Below are positions 56,213-63,721 of a stretch of DNA of 64,000 nt, one piece after another. Source of the stretch: Mycobacterium kubicae (lineage in GTDB: Bacteria; Actinomycetota; Actinomycetes; Mycobacteriales; Mycobacteriaceae); assembly GCF_015689175.1 (NCBI RefSeq), contig NZ_CP065047.1, positions 5,146,001-5,210,000 on the forward strand, written 5' to 3'. The notes under the pieces are model-generated. The model made no database searches. It saw nothing but the letters and a program-made list of their open reading frames with translations, and was not told where the DNA came from. Within the stretch, counting starts at the first letter, position 1, and each line of letters opens with the position of its first letter. A program made the position numbers and the translations under genes.

Positions 56213-57936
56213 TGCCGACGACGGTGCTCGATGATCCGCTGCGTTTGGCCTGCGTGTTCAGCGACGGCAGCAGAGCTGCATTCGATCTCACGGGGTTGCC
56301 GAACCCCGGGTTGGTGCGTGATCTGGCCACCGGGTTGGTGGAGCTGATCCATCCTCACGGCAGCGTCGATACTGCTGGCACCGTCGACCAGTACGTGCGT
56401 GGGTTGCACAGGATGGTGCGAACACTTTCTGATCAGGGTTTCACCGGCGGTGTCGGCGATCTGCGGCGCGGACAGCTGGCGCAGTTCTGGATGGCGGGCC
56501 CGAACTGGCTGGAGGCGCTGACTCGGTACTTGGTGGAAGGTTATGCGCGATCCGGCGGCCGTCTCGGCGAGGGGGTGCTGGAGCTGGCCGCAGGGCGGCA
56601 CTTCAACATTCAGCGCAATCGGCGCCCGTTGCCGCCCTATTCCGAGGGCGCATGGCAGCGGCTGACCATGGCCTGCCGACAGCAGGTCGACGACTCCTAC
56701 GCGGCACATCGGCGCGCGCTGGCGTCCGCCGCCGGAGGGCGGCATCCGGGCACGGGTGCGTGGACTCATCAGAACTTCTGCTGGCTGTTGTCGACACTCG
56801 GCCCGCTTGGCAGCAGCGAAGCTGCTGAGGAAATTGGCATGTCCATCAACGTTTTCCGTCATCGAGGAGTCATCGCTGTCTTCCACGAGGCTGCGCTGGC
56901 GATGTTCCCGCATCTCGAGGTCGTGATCGCCTACCGGCTGCTGTTCGGGATCTATTCCGGCATCGTCCCCGACGGCATCGCCGACTTGGACATCGGGGAC
57001 ATCGACTGGGCCGGGGATTCGACTGTTCTGCTGTCCTATATCAAACGGCGCACCGCCGCCGAGAGCGCGACGTTGCCGCGGCCGGCGGTGCGGTTGCTCG
57101 AGCAGTGGCTGGCGCACTCGGCGCTGTTGCGCAGCTTCGTGCCGCCGGACGAGCGCACCACGCTGTGGTTGGGGATGAGCCAGCCCGGCTACTCCCGCCG
57201 CCTCGATGACGTGAACCGGTCCGCGATTGGCCGGTGGATGCGCCGCCATGGCATCGTCGGCGACGACGGTCAGCCGATGAAACTGCACCGGTCCCGCATC
57301 CGCACCACCCATCACGCGATGCGGGACAAGAAGTCCTGGACCGGGAATGCGCGCGCCACGATCGACCCGAACCACACGCCCGCGGTCGAGGGTGACCACT
57401 ACCTGTCGGCGACGACTCCCGGTCAACGCCACGCCGTCGAGACGATCATCGCCGACGCCCAGCACGACATCCTCCGCCGCGCGCACCCTCCGGCCGTGAT
57501 CACCGAGGAAGACGCGGCGGCGCTCGCCGAGGGTTACCCGCAGCTGCTGGCGGTGATGAAGCTCGACGAAGGCGTGCTCGCCGAGCTGGTCGGTGGCGCG
57601 CGGGATGTGTTCACCGCAGCCTGCGCCGATCAGCTGGCCGGGTTACACGGGCCGGCAGGCAAACCATGCCCGGCACGTCCCTGGGTCTGCCTGCTCTGCC
57701 CGCTGGCGGTGTTCGCTCCGCGGCACGCAGTGAACCTGCTGCGGCTCAAGGCATTCTTCTCGCGCCAGTGGCAGCAGATGCCCGCCGCCCACTTCATGAC
57801 CGTCTTCGGCCCCTACGCCGCCCGGATCGACCAGATCCTCGACCGCTTCGACCCCGCCGAACTCGCTGTCGCAGCCGCACGCGTCACCGACAGCGACGAC
57901 GAAATCCCCTTGCGCCCAGAGGAACGCACCGCATGA
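56212..57936 (+). CDS. Recombinase-like protein 2 of element D, divergent catalytic motifs
   Basis: This is 574 residues from ATG 56212 (TGATG overlap; GTG 56209 possible). HTH/SAM-like N-terminal half: GTVDQYVRGLHRMVRTLSDQ. In the C-terminal half the conserved box reads MKLHRSRIRTTHHAMRDKKS in place of HxxRHxxA, and the nucleophile region reads AVEGDHYLSATTPGQRHAVE with a Tyr. The C-terminus holds CPARPWVCLLCPLAVFAPRH, a likely zinc site. It is a tyrosine-recombinase relative with an unusual active site; it may act as a partner of the two other recombinases. Confidence 0.75.
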   Translation: MPTTVLDDPLRLACVFSDGSRAAFDLTGLPNPGLVRDLATGLVELIHPHGSVDTAGTVDQYVRGLHRMVRTLSDQGFTGGVGDLRRGQLAQFWMAGPNWLEALTRYLVEGYARSGGRLGEGVLELAAGRHFNIQRNRRPLPPYSEGAWQRLTMACRQQVDDSYAAHRRALASAAGGRHPGTGAWTHQNFCWLLSTLGPLGSSEAAEEIGMSINVFRHRGVIAVFHEAALAMFPHLEVVIAYRLLFGIYSGIVPDGIADLDIGDIDWAGDSTVLLSYIKRRTAAESATLPRPAVRLLEQWLAHSALLRSFVPPDERTTLWLGMSQPGYSRRLDDVNRSAIGRWMRRHGIVGDDGQPMKLHRSRIRTTHHAMRDKKSWTGNARATIDPNHTPAVEGDHYLSATTPGQRHAVETIIADAQHDILRRAHPPAVITEEDAAALAEGYPQLLAVMKLDEGVLAELVGGARDVFTAACADQLAGLHGPAGKPCPARPWVCLLCPLAVFAPRHAVNLLRLKAFFSRQWQQMPAAHFMTVFGPYAARIDQILDRFDPAELAVAAARVTDSDDEIPLRPEERTA

Positions 57937-60134
57937 CGAGCACAATCGCGACCGCAGCACCCGGCGTTCAACCACGGTCGCCGTTCACCGGCGCGGACAT
58001 CTGCCGCGACGCCGGGCTCACGCTGCCGGGCGGCACGCCACGACCGGTATTCGACGACGACCTGTGGGATTTCACCGACGTGGTCGGGCTCCCGGTCCAA
58101 ATGGCCCTTTACCGACGCCGATTCGACTTCACCACCATCACCGACACCCGCTGGCGGCTGGTCGCCAAGGAGCTGATCCTGGCGCTGCTGGCCCCGAATC
58201 ACAATGCCGTGGTCCGTCTGCCACGCGCCTACCGCACCCCACTGCATCTGACCAGCTGCTACAGCCGCCTCTACGAGGCCGGCAAGTTCTTCGGCTGGCT
58301 CGATCAGCGGGGCATCACTGCCCTCACCGAGCTCGACACCCACCTCTGCGAGGAATACCTGGCGTTCCGACGCTACGTGATCGACCCCGACGGCGTCATC
58401 GTTGGCGAGCAGAGCCCAGGCGTCCGGCGCGCAGCCGCGCAGATGATCGTCGATCTGGTCGACTACCGTGACCTGTTCACCGCCGACCGGGTTCCGGCCG
58501 ATCTGCGCCCCTGGGGCGGCGCAACAGCATCCGCGGTCGCCGAAATGCCTTCTGGTCGCGACGGAAACAAGACACCTGCCGTTCCTGCCGAAGTGCTGCA
58601 GCCGATGCTGGCCGCGGCCCTGCACCTGGTGCAGATCCTCGGCCCGCACGTTGTCGAGCTGAACGAGCAGATCCGCAAGATCGACCGTGTCTGGGCTACC
58701 GGAGCCCCCGGGCTTCGTCACGGCTCCCCGGCGATGGTCAGCGACATCACGATGCTGCTGGCCGACCACAGGGCGACCGACACACCGCTGCCGATGCTCG
58801 AAGAACACGACGTCAACCGCAGACTCAAGGCTGGCTGGGACGCGAACGACCCGCTGCTGCCGGTCTCCACCGGGACCCTGGCGCGGCAGGCCGGATACGT
58901 CCAGTTCTGGGCGAAATGGATGCCCACACTGCGCAAACCGCTGATCGACACCCTCAACACCGTCGGAGTCGAGAAGATCTTCGGCCGCAACGCCGCCGAA
59001 GTCCCGGCCGCCGATGGTGCGACCTTGCTGCCTTGGACACTGCCAGTGCACCGGTCCGAAGCGGTCGCCATGGTCGGCATCGCCCGCACCGCAGCGATCG
59101 TTGTCCTGGCTGGCGCGTCCGGAATGCGGGCCAGTGAGCTGATGGAACTGCGGGTCGGCTGCCGCCCGGTCGAGGAACCGATCTCCGGCCTGAAGTGCTA
59201 TCGCATCGCCAGCAAAATCATCAAAGGTCAGGGCCTCGGCGGCACCGACGACGAATGGGTCGTCATCGAACCGGTCCACCGCGCGATCGAACTCATCGAG
59301 CAGCTCCACGACGACCCGCGTGACGGTGTTCTCCTGCTGTCCCGGTTCAGCTTCCGAGTCCGCTACCTCTGGTTCCGCGCCTGGGTGAATTCCCCGGCCG
59401 GAGCCCGTCTCGGACTCGTCCCGATCCCCGACGAACCAGTAGCACTGCGTATGCTCAGAAGAACGGTTGCCCTGGAGATGGCTTACCGGCCTGGCGGTGT
59501 CCTCGCCGCAAAACTGCACCTCAAACATATCGCCGCGGCGACAACGGAAGGCTACGCGGCTCGACCGGGCGGCGCTCAAGCAGAGTTGCTGGCCGAGGTC
59601 AACAAGCTCGAGGCCGACCACATACTCAAGCTCGTGCTGGCCGAGTTCCGCAACTACCAGCAAGGCATCCTGCCCGCCGGACCCGGCGCCCGCAGCCTGA
59701 CCGAATTCTTCGCCACCATCGACACCGACCCGAACACCAAAGCCACTGCGGCGCCGAAGATCCAGCGCAACGACCGCGACATCCTCAACCTGCTGTCCAA
59801 ACGCGCCACGGCGCTGCACCTCGGCCCAGCGAACTACTGCTGGTTCACCGACCCCTCCCGCGCGCTCTGCCTGAAACTTGCAGGCACCCTGACCGCGGAC
59901 CGGCCGATGATCGGCATGTGTGACTCCGCACGCTGCCCGCAGGCCACCCACCACCAGCACCACCGGCCCGTCTGGGCCGAGCACGCCGAACGCACCAAAA
60001 CCTTCCTCGGCCAACTCGGCAAAACCCGAACCGCCGAACGCGCTCGTCTGCAGGCCGACTACGACCGCGCCGTCCAGGTCATCACCAGCATCGACACTGC
60101 CACAGGAACCAGCGCACCCGAGGAACAGGCATGA
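57933..60134 (+). CDS. Large tyrosine recombinase 3 of element D
   Basis: This is 733 residues, ATG overlapping the previous stop. N-terminal DNA-binding part: SCYSRLYEAGKFFGWLDQRG. Catalytic Arg in LAGASGMRASELMELRVGCR, Lys in RIASKIIKGQGLGG, Arg/His region PVALRMLRRTVALEMAYRPG, GVLAAKLHLKHIAAATTEGY with a terminal Tyr. The C-terminal zinc region is CDSARCPQATHHQHHRPVWA. The family resembles Tn554 TnpB-size recombinases without the N-terminal ribbons of elements B and C. A long minus-strand open frame over it is a composition shadow. Confidence 0.82.
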   Translation: MTSTIATAAPGVQPRSPFTGADICRDAGLTLPGGTPRPVFDDDLWDFTDVVGLPVQMALYRRRFDFTTITDTRWRLVAKELILALLAPNHNAVVRLPRAYRTPLHLTSCYSRLYEAGKFFGWLDQRGITALTELDTHLCEEYLAFRRYVIDPDGVIVGEQSPGVRRAAAQMIVDLVDYRDLFTADRVPADLRPWGGATASAVAEMPSGRDGNKTPAVPAEVLQPMLAAALHLVQILGPHVVELNEQIRKIDRVWATGAPGLRHGSPAMVSDITMLLADHRATDTPLPMLEEHDVNRRLKAGWDANDPLLPVSTGTLARQAGYVQFWAKWMPTLRKPLIDTLNTVGVEKIFGRNAAEVPAADGATLLPWTLPVHRSEAVAMVGIARTAAIVVLAGASGMRASELMELRVGCRPVEEPISGLKCYRIASKIIKGQGLGGTDDEWVVIEPVHRAIELIEQLHDDPRDGVLLLSRFSFRVRYLWFRAWVNSPAGARLGLVPIPDEPVALRMLRRTVALEMAYRPGGVLAAKLHLKHIAAATTEGYAARPGGAQAELLAEVNKLEADHILKLVLAEFRNYQQGILPAGPGARSLTEFFATIDTDPNTKATAAPKIQRNDRDILNLLSKRATALHLGPANYCWFTDPSRALCLKLAGTLTADRPMIGMCDSARCPQATHHQHHRPVWAEHAERTKTFLGQLGKTRTAERARLQADYDRAVQVITSIDTATGTSAPEEQA

Positions 60135-60601
60135 GAATCACTGCCGCCCAACGCATCCACAACGAGAACCGCATCCGCGCCGCCATGGACCGGCTTCTGC
60201 GCGGCGAGATCTCACCCGGCGGCAACTGCGATATCAAGACCCTCGCACTATCAGCCGGGGTCGACCGCACCGCCTTCTACGGCACCCGGCCCTACGCACA
60301 CCTACGCGCCGAATTCGAGCACCGCCTCCAGCAGCTTCAGCAGGCCGGAGAAACCCCGGACCCGAAAACCGCACAGATCGAACGCCTCAAGACGGAGGTC
60401 GAGAAGCTGAAAAACAACCTCGCCCACGTCAACTCGACAATCCAGGAGCTCACCAACTTCCGAAGCCAGGCCCTGGCCCGGATCGCTGCCCAGCACGACG
60501 AGATCCTTCGGCTCCGCACGGCCAACGACCCGGCGGCAGGCATCACCCGCCTCGCGTCGAATCGCCCGAAATACCAGCAGAGGGTAATGGGACCATGCTG
60601 A
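60131..60601 (+). CDS. TnpC-like HTH/coiled-coil protein of element D
   Basis: This is 156 residues. MRITAAQRIHNENRIRAAMD, HTH CDIKTLALSAGVDRTAFYGT, then a coiled coil IERLKTEVEKLKNNLAHVNS, TIQELTNFRSQALARIAAQH. ATGA overlap with the preceding recombinase. Same general form as the small genes of elements B and C, diverged in sequence. Confidence 0.78.
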   Translation: MRITAAQRIHNENRIRAAMDRLLRGEISPGGNCDIKTLALSAGVDRTAFYGTRPYAHLRAEFEHRLQQLQQAGETPDPKTAQIERLKTEVEKLKNNLAHVNSTIQELTNFRSQALARIAAQHDEILRLRTANDPAAGITRLASNRPKYQQRVMGPC

Positions 60602-60744
60602 CCGACCCGGCAGTGACGTCCATCACAATCGGTTTCGCGTTATCGCCACACGAACGGCGATCAGCGTCACGAACTCCACGCCGAGAATCGGCCACGTCAA
60701 ACGCAACACGAACCCGACCGCACACAGCCACTGCGGAGACAAGC

Positions 60745-61410
60745 CATTCCTACGCCCAACGCCACGCCGACGCCGGCATCCCGATCGACGTCCTGGCCGA
60801 ACTGCTCGATCACCGAAGCTATTCGGTGACCCGCCGCTACTACCGCATCGGCGAGGACCGCCGCCGCGACGCCGTCGACACGGTCACCACGCTCAGCTTC
60901 GACCGGCACGGCAACCGGATCTGGCGTGACGCACACGCCCTGCTGGACTCCGAGCGCGCCCGCCACGCCATCGGCGAGGTCGCCGTCCCCGACGGCACCT
61001 GCACCGAACCAACCAACGTCAAGGCCGGCGGCGGTGCCTGCCCGATCCGATTCCGCTGCGTCGGCTGCGATCACTTCCGCACCAACATCGCCTTCCTGCC
61101 CGACCTGCAGGCATACCTGGACGACCTGCTGCGCACCCGCGAACGGCTGGCCGCCACCATCGACGGAGTGGACGAATGGGCCCGCGCCGACGCCACCCCC
61201 ACCGAGGAGGAGATCACCCGAATCCGGCGACTGATCAACAGGATCAAAGGCGACATCGCCGAACTCGACGACACGGAGCGAGCGCAGATCAACGACGCGG
61301 TCGCCATCGTGCGTCGTCATCGTGCGGCCCACACGGTCCCGCTCGGCATGCCCACCCTCGCCGCCACCCCACCCGCACCAGCAACCCCCGCTTCGGAGGC
61401 CACCGCATGA
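60745..61410 (+). pseudogene. TnpB-like recombinase of element C, C-terminal part
   Basis: The frame opens HSYAQRHADAGIPIDVLAEL, LDHRSYSVTRRYYRIGEDRR (His of LLDHR and Tyr of RRYYRIG) and continues with the Cys cluster CPIRFRCVGCDHF and EEEITRIRRLINRIKGDIAE. It lacks a start and is separated from its N-terminal part (to 54638) by element D. The stop overlaps the TnpC-like start. Confidence 0.85.
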
Positions 61411-62000
61411 CCACAACCACCGACACCACGTCGAATCACACACGCGCACAATCTGTCTCGTCGAGCACACGCACCCGATCGATGCTCGACGGCCGTCGCG
61501 GCGACTCGATGCGCCGACGCCGGCGCGTGCTGGCCGCGATCGACCAAGCCGCAGCCGCCGGCGACCGGCTCAGCGCGGCCGCGATCGCTCGTGCGGCCGG
61601 AGTCGACCGCACATTCCTCTATCGGTACCGCGACCTACTCGAGAAAATCCATGCGCTGCAAACAGATCCAGTCCCCGACGAACACACCGGCCCCACGGTC
61701 ACCCAAGCCTCACTGCAGGCCGACCTGCTCGCCGCCCACGAACGCGCCGCCCGGCTCAACGCCCGCATCCGCCAACTCGAGCAGCGGCTCTCCCAAGCAC
61801 TCGGCGAACAAACATGGCGCGAGTCCGGGCTCGACGCCCCAACCGACATCGATGCACTCCACCAACGGATCACCCATCTCGAACAGCAGGTCCTCGACCA
61901 ACAACAACAACTCGACGAACGCGACGAAGACCTCGCCGCCGCCCGCGCTACCAACCGCGAACTCATGGCCCGACTCAACGCGCCAGGCCGGCCCCGCTGA
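61407..62000 (+). CDS. TnpC-like HTH/coiled-coil protein (DUF6262-like), element C
   Basis: This is 197 residues from ATG 61407, overlapping the TnpB stop. A Thr/Ser-rich N-terminus (MTTTTDTTSNHTRAQSVSSS) leads to an HTH (LSAAAIARAAGVDRTFLYRY) and a long Gln-rich coiled coil (LEQQVLDQQQQLDERDEDLA). Intact although both larger genes of the element are damaged. Confidence 0.8.
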   Translation: MTTTTDTTSNHTRAQSVSSSTRTRSMLDGRRGDSMRRRRRVLAAIDQAAAAGDRLSAAAIARAAGVDRTFLYRYRDLLEKIHALQTDPVPDEHTGPTVTQASLQADLLAAHERAARLNARIRQLEQRLSQALGEQTWRESGLDAPTDIDALHQRITHLEQQVLDQQQQLDERDEDLAAARATNRELMARLNAPGRPR

Positions 62001-62113
62001 AACCGCGAGTCGACTTGCACCACACCTGTTGCAGCAGATAGCATCCCAACATCAGCTTCTGAACTGCACAAACTCAGAGAATCACGCCGCTGCATCTGGT
62101 TGAGCCCCGGAGA

Positions 62114-62705
62114 GCAGCCCATACGCGTAGACGGTCTTCAGCAGCGTCGAGTCCCGCAACGCTGACAACGCTCCCTTGCGGTGGCGAAGTCGCGCCTGAT
62201 CTACCAAGCCATCGGCGGCATCGAAGAGCTCTTGAACCTCGTCATAGCTCAGCGGGCGCCGTCCCGGCCGCCCCTCAAACTCGTTGACGTGACGCACGGT
62301 GTTCCAGTCATGCAGGATCTGTGCCGGGGCCTGCCCGAACCGCTCAGCGCACAAAGACGCCCATCCATATCGCGTGTCAGTAACGAAGTCGCCGAACAAC
62401 CGCAATGCGTTTTGGTATCCCCGTACCGTCGAGTCAGCTTTTGGCTCCGCACCGGAAAGCAGTTGGGAGAAAAACGCATCCGCGTCATCTGCTTGCCACT
62501 GCCAGGGATACGTCCCGGTGAACTCGGCGAAACGGCGCACCACGCTCGCCCGCGCCTGCACCGTCGGTGGCTTGCACACCCGGGCTCGCTGCTGATCAGC
62601 CCAGCCAGACAGCATCGCGGTGAAGACCGTGGCTTCTGGATCCAACGGAAGCACTTTCGACACCAGCGACAGCGCTGCTGACCCCGGCAACTCGACGCCC
62701 ACCAT
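62114..62705 (-). pseudogene. Tyrosine integrase of module E, N-terminal part
   Basis: The protein starts MVGVELPGSAALSLVSKVLP, with the SAM-like core domain (ASVVRRFAEFTGTYPWQWQA, DSTVRGYQNALRLFGDFVTD, RRPLSYDEVQELFDAADGLV, RDSTLLKTVYAYGL). After YAYGL the frame enters element C and stops. The next residue should be the first catalytic Arg, which is on the other side at 51493. Together with the two other pieces it makes about 375 residues. Confidence 0.82.
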
Positions 62706-63199
62706 CCTGTTGTACTAGATGCGACAATGATGCGCCAGACGTAAGTGTCGAGACAGCACCCTTTCTGAGGTGTGATCCGATGTCCGCGGGACGCGCTTTA
62801 CTGGGCGCTATACTCGCTCTCAACCGAGCAATTATGTTGCAGCAGATGCAATTCCGCTCGTCCTGCGGCAGAAGTGAGTACGGTGCATCGACCCGCAAGT
62901 GCACTGAACTAGTCCGACAAGCACCCTGTTGGCGCCAAGCGTCGCCTCACACCGCCCACAGCGCCCCGGCCAGGGTTCTTCCCAGCCCCGAGCAGTGCGC
63001 CGCAGCCGCATACGGTGAAGCAATCCGGCCGACGTGCGGGCCCGTCTTAGCCAGCGTGATACCCGGGGCCAACATCGTCGCCGTCTACTGGGCGATGCAT
63101 ACCGCCGTCTATCGGCTGGATCGCATCCACCCCGTTCCCACAGCAGCGCAGCACGACCGGCAGTACTCGCCGGCTAAATCACCAACAGTGCTTACACCC
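62706..63199. other. Gene-poor 494-bp stretch
   Basis: Right flank of module E. There are short open frames on both strands with scattered Cys (e.g. minus RCGRCEATLGANRVLV) but nothing with a supported start and family. A minus frame of 43 codons (MLAPGITLAKTGPHVGRIAS…) is the only tidy small ORF; unsupported. Confidence 0.4.
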
Positions 63200-63712
63200 T
63201 CACCACAACATCGGCATATCACCGAGGCGCGCCGCCTCCACTGCGGCCCGATCCCAGCCGCGTTCCCGCAACACCGTGTGCAACGCGACCGAGCGCTCCC
63301 GCCGAGCCCATAACCCATCACTGGGAATCGACCTGCGGCCTCCTCCGCGCCGCATCCGGGCCATTCGTCGCATATTTTCACTCTGAGTGCCGATTACCAC
63401 ATGCTGGAATGTCGCCTCGGCCGCACAGACTTTCACGCACAGCGGGCTATCGCACTCGTGCAGGCCCAACTCGTCTGGCTGAAGGAGCACACTGAGTCGA
63501 CGCGCCAGCGCGTACCGGTGCGGCCGCACGCAAATCCCTTTACCCCCACGGTAAATGAAGAACCGGCCATATCCGTCTTTACCGATAGCCCCCGTGAAAA
63601 AATCGCAGTCGTCAGCGCCGGGTCCTTGCACCACGTCGGAGTCAAAGCGCCGGCATTCGTCGGCGTGCACAACAGGATCGACCCACAGCGGCATCCCCAG
63701 ATGAACACGCAC
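63200..63712 (-). CDS. HNH endonuclease (HNH_3-type)
   Basis: This is 170 residues from GTG 63712 (ATG 63694 possible). DDCDFFTGAIGKDGYGRFFI, GICVRPHRYALARRLS, LGLHECDSPLCVKVCAAEAT, FQHVVIGTQSENMRRMARMR match the HNH_3 pattern (W/F-x-G-x-DGYGRF, HR, H-x-CD-x-P-x-C, H-x-x-x-GT-x-x-x-NM). Such proteins are phage or homing-type nucleases that nick DNA. It follows the HTH gene by 9 bp on the same strand, so both may belong to a prophage or similar element beyond the window. Confidence 0.75.
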   Translation of the reverse strand: MRVHLGMPLWVDPVVHADECRRFDSDVVQGPGADDCDFFTGAIGKDGYGRFFIYRGGKGICVRPHRYALARRLSVLLQPDELGLHECDSPLCVKVCAAEATFQHVVIGTQSENMRRMARMRRGGGRRSIPSDGLWARRERSVALHTVLRERGWDRAAVEAARLGDMPMLW

Positions 63713-63721
63713 GCGCCCACG

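Larger units (their letters stand above)
54640..60742 (+). mobile_element. Element D: three recombinases plus a small coiled-coil gene, inserted in element C's TnpB gene
   Basis: The ends TTGTCCCCGC (54640-54649) and GCGGAGACAA (60733-60742) are inverted repeats matching at 9 of 10 bases. Outside them are YAYRH (codons to 54638) and HSYAQRHADAGIP (from 60745), which rejoin to YAYRHSYAQRHADAGIP. CATT lies at both ends (54638-54641 and 60745-60748). Four plus-strand genes overlap or nearly overlap each other (stop/start ATGA-type), all open. This is the only one of the nested recombinase units here, apart from B, without visible damage. Confidence 0.85.
51494..62113 (+). mobile_element. Element C: second Tn554-like unit, inserted in the E integrase and itself split by D
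   Basis: The ends are perfect 9-bp inverted repeats: TCTCCGGGG at 51494-51502 and CCCCGGAGA at 62105-62113. Outside them, minus-strand integrase codons TVYAYGL (62114 side) and LRRQEAVG (51493 side) rejoin. Genes on the plus strand are TnpA-like (frameshifted), TnpB-like (frameshifted and split by element D) and TnpC-like (intact). Confidence 0.82.
40864..62705 (-). mobile_element. Outer recombinase module 'E' (int, XRE, zinc-ribbon recombinase), split by three insertions
   Basis: On the minus strand three genes in series can be rebuilt: a tyrosine integrase (pieces 62114-62705, 51087-51493, 46945-47074), a small HTH gene (46622-46948) and a multi-zinc-ribbon recombinase-like gene (pieces 45177-46625 and 40864-41655). 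Stops and starts overlap (GTGA and ATGA), so they form one operon. Insertions are element C (51494-62113), element B (47075-51086) and an IS30-family element (41656-45176). Element ends outside the genes could not be identified, so the limits given are gene limits. Confidence 0.75.

Noticed and set aside
56113..57486. Minus-strand open frame of 457 codons over the second recombinase of element D
   Set aside because: Composition shadow without motifs; also crosses the junction of two coupled plus-strand genes.
57813..60014. Very long open frame (733 codons) on the minus strand over the third recombinase of element D
   Set aside because: It mirrors the high-GC codon pattern of the plus-strand gene, has no family motifs, and the plus-strand gene has recombinase motifs and stop/start overlaps on both sides.
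62780..63313. Plus-strand open frame of 177 codons
   Set aside because: Overlaps the HNH gene on the other strand, which has a full family motif; no start signal or recognisable domain.
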